Source: Solea solea | Lineage: Eukaryota > Chordata > Actinopteri > Pleuronectiformes > Soleidae | Reading direction: 5' to 3' | Assembly (NCBI RefSeq): GCF_958295425.1 | Contig: NC_081154.1 | Span: forward strand, 10,347,766 to 10,411,765 | DNA: 64,000 bases | The notes under the pieces: model-generated | Seen by the model: the letters and a program-made list of their open reading frames with translations, nothing else | Told to the model about the DNA's origin: nothing | Databases searched by the model: none | Part shown: positions 23,931 to 35,100 of the stretch, one piece after another | Layout: each line of letters opens with the position of its first letter | How positions within the stretch are numbered: the stretch's first letter is position 1 | Translations under genes and position numbers: made by a program

Positions 23931-24868
23931 ACAGTAATTCCTTCAGCGCTTCAAGGCTGTATATTTTCATCTCAACTGGGTTTTTTAAGGTTCGAGTTTA
24001 AATCCCCCCCAGCCCCCCGAGTTTGAACGGATATCTGAATTTTGGATAAAAAGTGACAAACCTAGGCACCGTGCATGGGAAACTATGACAGAGTGGAGTA
24101 AGTGCATTTGTGTAAAAAAAAAAAAAAAAAACAATACAACACACAACATATTCAGAACCACTCTGCTGTTCAACTCCAAACAATGCATCCTACACAGAAG
24201 ACGTGAAAATGACACGACGGCACCTCAACCCTGAAGAGGCAAATCGGATATCGCCACATGCCGCTGGGTTTTTTCCATATATCACTGTGCATGTCATTGA
24301 AAGTGAAGGCAGACTCGTGGCACCAAAGGATGGATTACAGCACCTTGCCTTTAATGGACTCGGCTGGTGAGTGTAGCCTAACAGTTACACTTCCGTGTTG
24401 CCTTACTACCGTGGCCCAAAAATGGTTGCTGCACCACGTGCATGCTTTGAACTTAGCTTGAAATAAATGGCCAATTTCATTGGTGAGAATGGCTGTGCAT
24501 CCTTGAGTGAACGTGCACCTATGTAGGTCAATTTTACCGCGCTGATGATACGTGCTTAAAATAACAGTGAGATACTAGGCCACGGACCTGAGACTTGGTA
24601 TTTGCTGGTCAGTTAACTGCCCCAAGAAAACTCTAACACACACAGAAGGGTGCTTACCTCTCAGATCGGTGCATAAGTGCATTTGCTCTCGGAATAGAGT
24701 TGGTTAAAATATGCAAAACAAAACACTCGCATTTGGTGCCGCTTTGCGCTGACTGTAAGAAGCAAAATTCAAGGATCAGACAGACAACAATTAATGAGAA
24801 TCTAAGTTAACGACCTCGAGTAACCCCTTTTCTGAAAGCTGAGACACGTGGTTATTATGGTAGATTCT
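23931..24868. other. Non-coding stretch with A18 run
   Basis: A homopolymer of 18 A at 24114-24131. Otherwise unique sequence with no gene seen. Confidence 0.5.
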
Positions 24869-25060
24869 CCCTTCATTTTAAAGTGTTAAAAACAATATTT
24901 GAACGTGCAGTAAATTGTAAATAACTTCCAGATATTGAAAGTTATTCTGGAAAAATGGGCAAAAGCTCACAGGACACTCTCTGGTCCTTTTATGGTTAAA
25001 ATACGCACATGCCGACTAAAATAAACTTAAAAAACAAGGACGGACAGAACCTCATAGTCA
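24869..25060 (+). mobile_element. Unnamed dispersed repeat, copy 3 (5' truncated)
   Basis: Matches the 3' two thirds of the copies at 18145 and 20110: CCTTCATTTTAAA, a word like ACGTGCAGTAAATTGTAAAT, CCAGATATTGAAAGTTATTC, GGAAAAATGGGCAAAAGC and CCTTTTATGGTTAAAATA. The 5' third and the TTAA end are not preserved. Confidence 0.65.
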
Positions 25061-26267
25061 CTAATATTAACCACCGTGGAGTGGTATTGTACGGGAGGAG
25101 TGAGCCAGGGAAAACCTGGCAACAATAGACAACGTGCTGCTCTTTGGACTTAATAAAAAGTTAAAGAGGGCAGTGAATTATACATGAGTATATGGGAAGA
25201 CATCAGCCTGCACATCTATAAAATTGTCAGCTGGGTATTAACGATTCCCTTTGTTGAACTCTGTCCCAACAGGCTTCACCCTCTGCTGCAATCACCCACA
25301 TTCAATCTGCGGCACATCTTCAAACACACTCATGCAAGAGGTTGTCGTCCTCCAACATTTATCAATCTCCCAAAATAAGCTCAACCCAACCAAAAAAATA
25401 AAAAGAAGAATAAAGTTAAGATGAAGGAGACTGGAACAGGAGCACTCTTTTGCCGGGACACCACCAATGACAACATTTGCATAGTCGCACATATATATAT
25501 ATTGCTTCTTCTAAGACTGAAGTGCAGCACTGTGTGTGCCAGTGAACTGTAACTACCAAACTACCGAAAGAACATGAATCAGACGGTTATTAATATTTAC
25601 TTTTTCAGCACACTGTATTCTGTTAGCGGGGAGAAATAACAGGATGTCCTTGTGTCTGTTCAGGCGGTTATTGACATGGAGTAACTTCCACTGCCGCACA
25701 TTAAAGGTGCTACAAGTTTGAAAATTGTCTCAGCACACATGCGCAGGCTTCTGACTGATCTGGTTTGCTCTGGGAAAACGTTAATCCAGTGCAATGACAA
25801 CTTAACATTTGGTACACATGTAGACTCTCAGTTTTGAAATGAATCTAATGCTCTTTTACCCCCACTGTTGTACAACAGGACGGCATTCACGGGATCCAAT
25901 CCCTGTCAAACATAAAGCCAAAGTGAAATTACAGGAAGAATGTGAAGGCATAATCTTCATCCTGTTTTTTTTTTATATATTTCCTTATATATAACTGCCA
26001 TCATCTAAAATAATGTCAATCTTCTCGGGCACATGATTCCGTCTAATCCATTTTCACAGTAATCTCATGTCGGAGACGCTTCGAAGAGCAGGTTTAACGA
26101 GGAAAAGCTGTTGGTTGCTGGACATTTTTTCAAGGGACGGCATCAACTCGAGCTGATGCATTATGGATGGCCGGGTTGAAACCTGCAAGCCGAGCCTACA
26201 TTTCTGTGACAAAGAACCCAAATTATTCACCGGGAAGATTGAATCGGTTTGTCGTTTTGGGGACATG
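25061..26267. other. Non-coding stretch, nothing recognised
   Basis: Short AT tracts near 25489 and 25974. No coding or repeat family recognised. Confidence 0.5.
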
Positions 26268-26651
26268 GCAATTAGATTTGTATTACTAAGAAAAAGAAAA
26301 TTGTGCTTCCCAACCTCAGTTTCCCCTGAGTTGGGAAATATCTTCATTCTTTTCTTTGTTACGTGCCCACCAGTGACACTTGGTCCTGTTAGCGTAACTG
26401 TTAGCAAAGATGGTGTTTACATTTGGGGAATGAGGTCCCGTCCCACTATGAGTGGGTCTAAAAAGTGGGGAATTAGCGTTGCAGTTTCAAGTCTCGGACC
26501 AAGTGTCACTGGTGGGCATGTAGCAAAAAAAAAGAATGGAGATATTTCTCGACTCAGGGTAAACTGAGTTTGGGAGACACAATTTCTCAAAAATACTACC
26601 CCTATTCTAGTAATACAAAGCTGAATGCAAATCGGTGAAGTACTCCTTTAA
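26268..26651. mobile_element. Foldback MITE with both arms
   Basis: A left arm (about 26268-26390) and a right arm (about 26495-26651) are long inverted copies: TGCCCACCAGTGACACTTGG on the left reappears as CCAAGTGTCACTGGTGGGCA on the right. They flank a core of about 105 bp. The outermost 25 bp of the left arm are degenerate, whereas the right arm ends CTCCTTTAA with TTAA at 26648-26651. An ATGCAAAT octamer is at 26625-26632. There is no coding capacity; open frames here are palindrome translations. Confidence 0.88.
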
Positions 26652-28511
26652 ACTATTTGACCAATAAACAGGTAAAACCCCAGGTGACAACTAAGAGGAT
26701 CATTGAGAGGCCATTTTTTTTTTGCTGCTACAATAAAGCCTGAAGGTTCAGGTTTCACTGTGCCTGTAACCGGACACTGCTGCAGAAGAGTAAATTGGTC
26801 GAATTAAATCATCTTTATGGGTCTATGATAAACCTGAGAATTAACTACTTCATCAAACGGCTGTATATTTTTCATGATGCCTTAATGACACCTTTTTTAT
26901 GTGACATCACCATATTCCGTCCCCTTAGCGGCGACAGCTTACTACTCCCCTCAGCATTTATAGACACTAAATATTCAACTCGTTCTGGTTGTATCATCCT
27001 CCTCCTCCTCCTCACTGCGGCATAATCAATAATGAACACAATTTGCAGAATATGTTTTTTCGCACCACCGCGCATATATTTAATTTATGTCCAATCAATT
27101 AACTTGTCAGATAAGACATCTGAAAATTGGGGAAAAAATGAGGTTCCATTTCACTGTGACTACACACAAATGATCAGCCTCCATTTCTCTCTTTCATACA
27201 GTCCTTTGCACGGGCTGTGATTCATTTTCCCAGCCTCAGGCAAGGGTGTAATTGAAGCCTGGTGAAAGATAATGTAATTTGGAATAGATCATAAATAATG
27301 AATAGTCAGTACCAAACTAAAGTATATGGGAGGAAATATTATCTGGTGTTTTAACTGTCGGCTGGATAAATGATAAAGTGGCTCTATCTCCAGTTAATAC
27401 TACTGTCTAGCCAGTGGGCAAGAGCAACTGAAACAAGCCAATGAGCGTGAACGGTATAAATACTTTAAAGTCAAAAGAAAAACATTGAAATCCTCTCTCT
27501 GGCTTGACTTAAGTAGTTTAAAATGTCACTGCGAGGAAAACAAACAGGCCCCGAGCATAAAAACACATGTAGATCTTTCCCTCCGAGGGCTTTTTGACCC
27601 AAACGGCCAGACGCGACAACTCCATAAAACAAAAAAAAAAACAAAAAAGACATCTGACAGCTCACACTTTCAGACTCCGGCTGCATCTGATGGAACCTGC
27701 TATTCAGCGCCTCTCCCACGTCAATCCTCGACGCGGGCTCATACATCAAACGCGCACGGCGCTCCGCTCACTGCCGTCTCTCTCGCATCCCCGAGGTCGT
27801 CCGGACAGATGAGTTTCTGGGATAACAATGGCTGCAGGGGTGGGCCTGGGTCAACGATGACTGACTGCAGGGTTTAGGCCTTGTGACGAGGTTAGCGCCC
27901 TCTGTCTGACCCCTCTATCACCAGCGTTCCCTATACTCTCTTTTCTTCCCACAGTGTGCTCTGTGTTCCCCTCGCTGCTTAAGCTGATGGATGGGGGAGG
28001 GGTTGACAGAGCAGGGCAGCGTTGATATCTGCTGTTTTGACAGTGATCCCTGTTGGCCATCATTCAGTAAAGGAACTCCCATGATCTCCCTCTCCCTTGA
28101 CTCTTGTTGCCCTCTTAATCTGCTCTTGTCCTACTCCCTCCATCCAGCAGAGTCTATTGTTTTCCTCCGTCTTACTCTCAGGGTCTGTCTGCATCTGGTG
28201 GTTGTTGCACAGTTGTCCACCCACAGCTGAGATGCCCCGAGTCTCTTAACCACAGTCCCCTGTCATTCTGTCAAACAAACAAAAAAAAAAGTGGGGACAG
28301 CAGAGTCCAGACATATTTTTGGTCAGGGTTTTATTTATTTTGTTCGTATTCCATTTGATGGAATACTGCATTGCCTAGTTACAGACCACTTTACTAGCAC
28401 TGAAACGTAGAGGGATTTAACCGAGGCATCAAGCAAATCCAAAAATAAACGGCAGATTCAAGGAAATTGCTGCTTTACTCTGTGACTCATCCTAATTAAT
28501 TAGACATATGA
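26652..28511. other. Non-coding stretch
   Basis: Includes a weak CTCF-like site on the minus strand (27894-27910, about nine of twelve core positions). The 130-codon frame at 27485-27877 overlaps others in different frames and is not recognised. Confidence 0.45.
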
Positions 28512-28534
28512 GGGGGGGGGGGGGGGGGGGGGGG
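28512..28534 (+). repeat. G23 homopolymer
   Basis: Twenty-three uninterrupted G. Quadruplex-capable and length-unstable. Confidence 0.9.
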
Positions 28535-29083
28535 TAAAACTCAAAATAATTAACTGTATATATTGCCGAAATGGCCTGGAAAAGCCATTACGGAAAAGAG
28601 TTGATAATATTCCACTTTGCCTTGGAAAAATGTAAACAAGAACAGCAAAAGAGTAAATGCTACTTGAGCATTTCCTCTAAATGACACAATTACAGCACTT
28701 CTGCAGCGACGGCGGCTTCAGAAGACGGAGCGCGGCACGTGTCCTCAACCAGCCCTTTTGGTAATAACAGCGTGGCACCCGGGCAGTTTATGCCCAACAA
28801 AATGCCACCGTTTGTCCTGAGTGGACAGATTCCAGAGCAGGGGTGAAAATGAGTTTGTTTAAAAAAAAAAAAAGAAAAAAGGATCTGCAGCCCACTGGCA
28901 CTGGCCTCGTCAACCTCTATTACAAAACACTGACGACCATCTCTGGTTTGATCTTGGCATTCATGGAGGTGGGTATGGGGGTGGTTTTGGAGGGGGGGCG
29001 GGAACTGAAAGGGCTCAGTCATCCAGCAATGACAAGCAATGCTTCTCTGCTCTCATCCATCCTGTCTGGCACTGGATAATGGA

Positions 29084-29084
<1 letters not shown>
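28535..29084. other. Non-coding stretch with G-rich segment
   Basis: G-rich segment at 28969-29003 contains at least four G runs of three or more. A13 run near 28861. No gene seen. Confidence 0.5.

Positions 29085-29112
<28 letters not shown>
29085..29112. repeat. (CA)14 microsatellite
   Basis: Perfect CA repeat. Confidence 0.95.
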
Positions 29113-29116
<4 letters not shown>

Positions 29117-29320
29117 TAGCTCACATAGATTTCCATTCACTTTAACAGCCCAGAGAAAGTGTTATCCCCGAACTTGACCATAAACAGTTCATGCCTAATC
29201 CTAACCACAGTTTAATAATCTCCTCGGAAATTAGGTTCCGCCTCATTTTGTCTCCACGAGGACTGCTGGTCCTCACAAGGTTAGTGTTTATGCCAGAAAA
29301 AGGTCCTATAAACTCACCCA
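29113..29320 (-). repeat. Probable teleost dispersed repeat next to CA tract
   Basis: Words such as CCATTCACTTTAACAGCC, CCCGAACTTGACCATAAAC, GCCTAATCCTAACCAC and GGTCCTCACAAGGTTAGTG belong, from memory, to a repeat commonly found beside CA tracts in fish genomes. No second copy in this window and no termini seen. Confidence 0.4.
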
Positions 29321-30004
29321 TGGTCAGTGTGACAAGACCATTGCTCTGCTAAGTGCAATCATGCTCAGGTAACCAAAACATACTGGACTCTGTCTAATAT
29401 GCAGTGATTAGCATTTGTGGACTGTGACGGCACGGTTTGCATATTTTCCATTATGTATCCTTCATATACTATAATGATAATAATAATATATTTAAAAGGG
29501 GCGGTGCTGCTTCTTCTGTGTCGCACGCAGAGGAACTGGACTAATTAGTACAAATGAAGAACATGAAAACAACAAATGAAAGATTATGGATACAAGTTTG
29601 TTTTACTACTGCTCTAATATTCACATTCTTGTTATCATCATCATCATCATCATCAGTGTGCTTGAGTAAAAACATAATTGAGTCCTTTCTGTTGAATTTC
29701 AGTGGGCGGCGATGCTCGTGTTGACATGTGGGTGTTCTGATTGTGCCTTTCACTGTCGAACACCTGACATGGTCGCTCAAAACCTGGTTAAGAAAATGAA
29801 AAGACACAAATCTTCCTCTGGCAGCACTACACTAGTGCAAGGACTGTTGTGCTGTATTGGAGTAAATGATGTCAACATTTGCCTTTTTGGTTCCCTTCGT
29901 TTCCTTAAACTCTCCAAATGATTGCTGCGTCTGCAATCAGCAGCTACGCTTGAGCCACTTACAAAATCAAGTGTTTACTCCCTGTTTCTTAACATATGCG
30001 TTTG

Positions 30005-30035
<31 letters not shown>

Positions 30036-30336
30036 CGACAGACACACACAAACCAAGCCCTCTCATTCCTTTTCTTTATTTACATCTCTCTCTTTTGCAG
30101 CAGCGTGTTTATCTTTACATTTTTTCCTCCCCTCTCTGTGTATATTACATATAAGCAAGCGACACATGTTATACATATGACGAGCTCAGTGCTTATTTAT
30201 ATACCACATGTGCCCTCGCAGATGCCTTTTTGAAAACCACTTTATTAGAAAAGCCTTCAAGGGCCTAAATGTCCTCCCCCACCCCAGTGCAATCGCCTCC
30301 TTTCTTACCCCATCAACTCCTCTCTCTCTCTCTATC
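29321..30336. other. Non-coding stretch with two microsatellites
   Basis: (TCA)7 at 29634-29655 and (CA)14 at 30008-30035. Overlapping open frames at 29866-30233 are CA/CT-tract translations. Confidence 0.6.
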
Positions 30337-30374
30337 CTTGTTTCCTTACATCCTCCTTGTTTCCTTACATCCTC
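30337..30374. repeat. Perfect tandem duplication of a 19-bp unit
   Basis: CCTTGTTTCCTTACATCCT occurs twice head to tail (30337-30355 and 30356-30374), with a partial third unit. Confidence 0.9.
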
Positions 30375-31459
30375 CTTGTATTTCTTTCATACTTAATCGT
30401 GTGTCTCCCTGTGCTCTACCTGACTAATTACACCGAGAGATTAGAGGGGGCAGCGCGGCCTGGGAAACAACTAAGTAACTGTAAGGACATTAATATTCAT
30501 CTAGGTATTAATATACAGAGTGCAGCACAGGTAGGGCAAATGTGGGAACAGGCTGAGGCTATTATGTGCAGGACACCTGGGGAAGGAAAGTTTGAAGGAG
30601 AAGGTGGCTGCATTCACATACTCTGTGAATTAACACTTTGAAGAAAAAGGAGAGAAAAAACTGTCAAGAGTTGAATAAGAATTAGGGAATCAGAGAACAG
30701 GGGAAAAAAGGGAATGGGCATTTCTAAGAAAAATGAAACAAGTATAAATATTCAATGGTATTATTCATTGAATATTCTAAACTCCCGCAGCGAACTAAAC
30801 AAAATGCATTCAAGAAATCTCTGTATTTTTATCATGCCACATTACATTAATGAGTCATTGGCATAGGCACTTATTCGTTTTTTGGTATTGGATGTAGATT
30901 AACTACGATCAAAATAACTGAAATAAATGTGAAATGTGAAATAAAGCATGGCTTTATAAAAGAAAAAAAAAAGTGCAGAAAATATCACTTTGGCATAACT
31001 TAGCATTCATTCATTACTAGCAGCTGCTCTGAGAGGACAAAAACTGATTCCGGTCTTTTCCTGAATAACATCCGGGTAAGCACGCAAAGCATTATGGGAC
31101 ATCCCGGGTTCCTTAAAGTGAACCCCCTGTAGGCAAATACAAATAGAAATTCAATGTAATCAATATCAATAGACCGTATTATGAATTAAATTATTTTAAC
31201 TCTGTTTTTAATTTAAAGAATAATATGAAATTAGCAGCTTTTAATCAATACTGTAAATAACGTCACAAATGAACTAATGTAACCCATAAGTTACAACAAT
31301 TGATTCCAGCTGTCAATGTCACTGGTGTCCACCTACATTTGCCATGTCCACTTTTGTCTAAATGAGCACATCATTCACAATATTGACATTGTGTGATATT
31401 GAAGAAGACTTAAAACTAGTGATCACGGCCATTAACTCAGGGAATTGTTTATTGACGTA
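30375..31459. other. Non-coding stretch, nothing recognised
   Basis: AT-rich unique DNA. The words AATATTCAATG and CATTGAATATT near 30745-30775 form an inverted repeat. Confidence 0.5.
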
Positions 31460-31556
31460 GTAAATCAAGTGAGAATTAAGCCCATTTTCCAATTGACTTC
31501 CATTCCAATGGAACCAGTGGAGTCGCCCCCTGGTGACTAACTGCCACTTCCGCCTT
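31460..31556. repeat. Probable teleost repeat carrying a CTCF-like site
   Basis: CCAATTGACTTCCATTCCAA followed by GGAACCAGTGGAGTCGCCCC resembles, from memory, a dispersed element common in percomorph genomes. Only a fragment is present. The minus strand at 31521-31539 reads TCACCAGGGGGCG, an excellent CTCF core. Confidence 0.4.
31521..31539 (-). promoter_or_regulatory. CTCF-like motif inside repeat
   Basis: Minus-strand core TCACCAGGGGGCG fits CCASYAGRKGGC except for its first position (T for C). Same orientation as the site at 23911. Confidence 0.5.
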
Positions 31557-34317
31557 ACTTAAGGACACCAAACTGCTTGTGTCTTAAGTTCATCAGCGAC
31601 GCTCTTGGCAAAGTCACCCTCAAAGTGCTTTCCCGTGTTCTTCCTGTGACACTGACAAAAGAAAGAACTGATGGATAAAAAGTGTGCGTGAAGATTTTTT
31701 CCCTATGATTCACCGTAGCTATGAACAAAAATAGGACACTTCCAGACCGTAGCAGACCAAAAAAAACCCCATGCTGACTAAAACCGTGTCCTTTACACTC
31801 TCTGAGCTCATGGAAAAGAAGCCACTGATGAATGTTTAAAACCACACGCTGCGACTTCCCTTCCATCTTTTTGTCTGTATTTGGATGTAACCTGGAGTGT
31901 GCTGTTGTTAAATCTTCTCTTCAGACATATAAACACACACATCATCGGATGGGGTGTTGTCTAGTCAGTATTTTTTTTTTTTTTTTTTTTTTTAAAGACA
32001 CACTCACACACCCCGACCTACTTACCCTGACAGCCGCAAGTGGTATTGCATTGCTGGCCCGGAAAACTGCGGCGGTATCGATATGCTATTTATAATTTCT
32101 TTTTGCATAAATTACATTAGTCAAAATGGGAAAAGAGGAGAATTGAAGAGGGGGCCGAGGCAGACCAAGTTTGCGCTATGTGCCTAGCAAAGTCTTATTG
32201 GATTTGTTTTGCTCCGTCTTCGCGCTCATTAAGGCCCGAGATCACAAAGTCGGGCTAATAAAGGTGAATGGGGCATTGCATGAGTGTTTTTCATGCACTC
32301 ACAAAGCCTCAGCAACAAATCCCAGCAGGATGACAGGCTTTTAACGTTGGCTGTGGGAGACGACTTATGTACGGAGAGGGAAATACTGAGGCCCACACGG
32401 CGCTAATTGGCTTAACATCGAAAGTGAATGAGCCAGATTGGGCGGATAAAGGTGTGTACTGAACTCCATGACATGGTGACTTGGTTATTAGGAGAACGTT
32501 TGGAAGACAAAAAAAACCACACAAAGTGGGACTCATCTAGAACAACATTCCTATAAAAACGGCTGGAGCTTTTTTCTCCACTGTGTGTGGAAAATGTGTT
32601 TATCCAGGCCTTTTCCTAAGACTCATTTCTCACCACTACTCACCTCAAAAAACACCCCATAGGCTTTAGCATACAAGAACACATTAGTGATGTTGCGGTA
32701 TAACAGGATTTTTGCAAGTCATGTTGTGAAGCTTCTCTCTTTTTTTTTTTTTTTTCTTAAATGGATGCTTTCAGCTTGACCAAGTCTATGATCTACTCTG
32801 ACCAAGACAGATGGGATATAAAATTCAATCTACTGTGTGTCCCCAAATGTCGAGTAAAACTTCAGACCTAAACTTCCTGAACCTAAGCTTGGATCAGAAC
32901 CAAAACTGGGTCACATTCTACTTTGATTTGGTTCCCATATAACCAAAGGAAATTTTCTTAGCTTAAGAGCCAGTCTTCAAACTCTGCTCCCAAACTTTTG
33001 ACATTTTTAAAGCTGTGGCGTTGCACTGTTGAGCTCAACTTGAAACCACTCTGAAATGTTCACTTTTCATCCTCACTCGGCTTCTTAAAACAGCAATGTA
33101 CCCATGGCCACAAAAACACAGCTGTGCATATGCCAAAATACCAAAATGGAGCTCAATGGTTTCCAGAGCCCCAACCAGGAAACCAATTCACTTATCAGGT
33201 CCCACCATCAACCACTGAATTACAGGAAATGTCTGCCAAATGCATTGAAACCCTGCTCTCTTTCAGTCCAACCTTTCATTTCAGACTGCTACATGCAGCT
33301 TGAAATGAGTTAGAGAGAAAGAAAATGAAAAAAACACGCACAAAAAATACTGTCAGCGCCCATCATCGTTGGTACAGGAAAGGGCGCTGATGACTCCAAT
33401 AGGTTGAAACATTTATAAGGATTCATTCTCCTGATGTATTCGTGTCAGTTTGAGCAACTGATGGAGAGGAGTCAGACTGAAAGTGGCAGGCGGGGGGGGG
33501 CGCAACTCTCCGAACATCCCGCTTTGTGCCTCTTTGTGTGTTGTTTACTTTTATTTTCCATTTTGTAAGCAACAGACGCAAACACGCGGCGATGCTGGCG
33601 GTCATCATTGCCAAGTTCAATAAAGCAATCATTGCTGAAGAATGGCTAACTTTCATTCCGTCCCTGTACCTCTCTCTGCATTGCAATGCCACAGGGGCCA
33701 TGTTGAGATGTGAGATTTAATCAAGGCAATGGCAAGGCAAGTAGACGTTTCATACTAATCAGAGTTGAGAGGGTTATTATATTTATGCTGTTTGTGCCCT
33801 ACAGTGCAGCACAGTATATCCCCCCCCCTCCATCATTCCACATCAAATACAACCTCTTCATGTGTGGCTTTTTGCAGGAGGACAGTCCGGGGGGGTTGGT
33901 AAAAAGTCCACCTTGGGGTCACCAATCATGTGGAGGACTTGTGCATAACTCTGTCACTTCCTGACGCCTCCCCCTTCAAATGGGAGAGGAATGGCAGGCA
34001 TAAATTGCAGCCAGAGGCTGCCCAATCAATAGGCTGCCCAGCTGACTGACGTGCCATTTGTCATAAGAGGCCTGCTCACTTTCCTGTACCTGCTCAAGTT
34101 GTGGTTATTTTCAGCATTTTATTCTTAGTGTAGAGTCCAACTCGACTGAGGAGGCGAAGCACCAATCAGGTTAAATTACAGCCTGAATGCACCCCTGTTC
34201 TCCTCTGGAACCCAGTGTTTGCAGTAAAGGGCAAAACAAAAAAACTAAATAATTTGGTCACATTCTTTTGTCTTGTTTTGGAACCATTAAGCCTTGCAAT
34301 ATTCACCATATTTGGCG
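31557..34317. other. Non-coding stretch, possible conserved DNA
   Basis: T23 at 31971-31993 and T-rich tract near 32740. The segment 32010-32470 is evenly composed, repeat-free and carries GCTAATTGGC and CTCATTAAGG cores, a candidate conserved element. A 9-bp-stem hairpin (TCAGCGCCC / GGGCGCTGA) lies at 33353-33390. No gene seen. Confidence 0.45.
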
Positions 34318-34622
34318 TAGTAGTGGTTAGCACTCCAGGTTAGACCCAGGTTTGGAGCCCCGGTTGGAACACGGGCCTTTCTGCATGGAGTTTGCATGTT
34401 CTCCCCGCGTGTGCATGGGTGCTCTCCGGGGTTCTCCGGTTTCCGCCCCACAGTCCAAAGACACGCAGATTTGGGGATTGGGTAAATTGGACACTCTAAA
34501 TGGACCGTGAGTGTGAGAGAGGATGGTTGTTTGTCTCTATGTGGCCCTGCGATGGACTGCCGAGCTGTCGCCCTATGTCAGCTGTGGCCCTATGTGGAGG
34601 ATAAAGCGGATGGAAGGACGGA
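34318..34622 (+). mobile_element. V-SINE (tRNA-derived SINE)
   Basis: The head has tRNA promoter-like words (AGTGGTTAGCAC, then GTTTGGAGCCCCGGTTGG), followed by the conserved central domain of the vertebrate V-SINE family: TGGAGTTTGCATGTTCTCCC, CTCCGGTTTCC and CACAGTCCAAAGACA. The tail has GCCCTGCGATGGACTG and GGATAAAGCGGATGG, shared with LINE 3' ends. It would be transcribed by RNA polymerase III and copied by a partner LINE. This is a diverged relic and not a tRNA gene. Confidence 0.8.
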
Positions 34623-34810
34623 TCATTTGGTGTTTCAAATATATAAAGAGAGAGCGATGACTGTTTGGGTGGACCCTGCCAACTCTCTCCAGCTTTTGTC
34701 TGTCATCAAAAGAAAATCATACGTCAATTAAGAAACATAAAAGGGGAAAATCTCGACTGGGTGGTGTTAATTGTGTCAAATGCCATTAACAGGGTCATAC
34801 TGGAAAGCCC

Positions 34811-34825
34811 GGGGGGGGGGGGGGG
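34811..34825 (+). repeat. G15 homopolymer
   Basis: Uninterrupted G run. Confidence 0.9.
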
Positions 34826-34921
34826 CAAACGCCAGAGCAACTACAGAGAGACTTTTAGGTATGTTATAATTGCTTCCACTTTTGGTGGGTTACATAAGTT
34901 AAATGCTCTGCACATTCTTGC

Positions 34922-35100
34922 AGTTTAATCTATTAATGTGGCTTAATAATTGATTCACAGCCTCTTTGGCCACGATCTTGGCCCATAATCAATTACAAAT
35001 TTTAATGAGTGGGCCAAGGAGCAAGACAACGGTTTCACCATGAACCTTTGGAGAGCCAGAAGCTCAAGACAAAACTTAATTACGAGTCATGAATTCATTT
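34922..35100. promoter_or_regulatory. Candidate conserved enhancer with homeodomain inverted repeat
   Basis: TAATTGATT (34947-34955) and its exact reverse complement AATCAATTA (34987-34995) enclose a GC-balanced spacer with two TTGGCC words. Further cores follow: TTTTAATGAG near 35000 and CTTAATTACGAGTC near 35075. Several homeodomain-type sites in repeat-free, balanced DNA are typical of deeply conserved developmental enhancers. Inference only. Confidence 0.4.

Noticed and set aside
26054..26567. Frames of 117 and 134 codons on opposite strands
   Set aside because: They translate the inverted arms of a foldback MITE; the similarity between the two and with the 47.5-kb frame comes from the palindrome.
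34318..34380. tRNA-gene-like head
   Set aside because: Promoter-like words belong to the V-SINE head; no cloverleaf with paired acceptor stem can be drawn.
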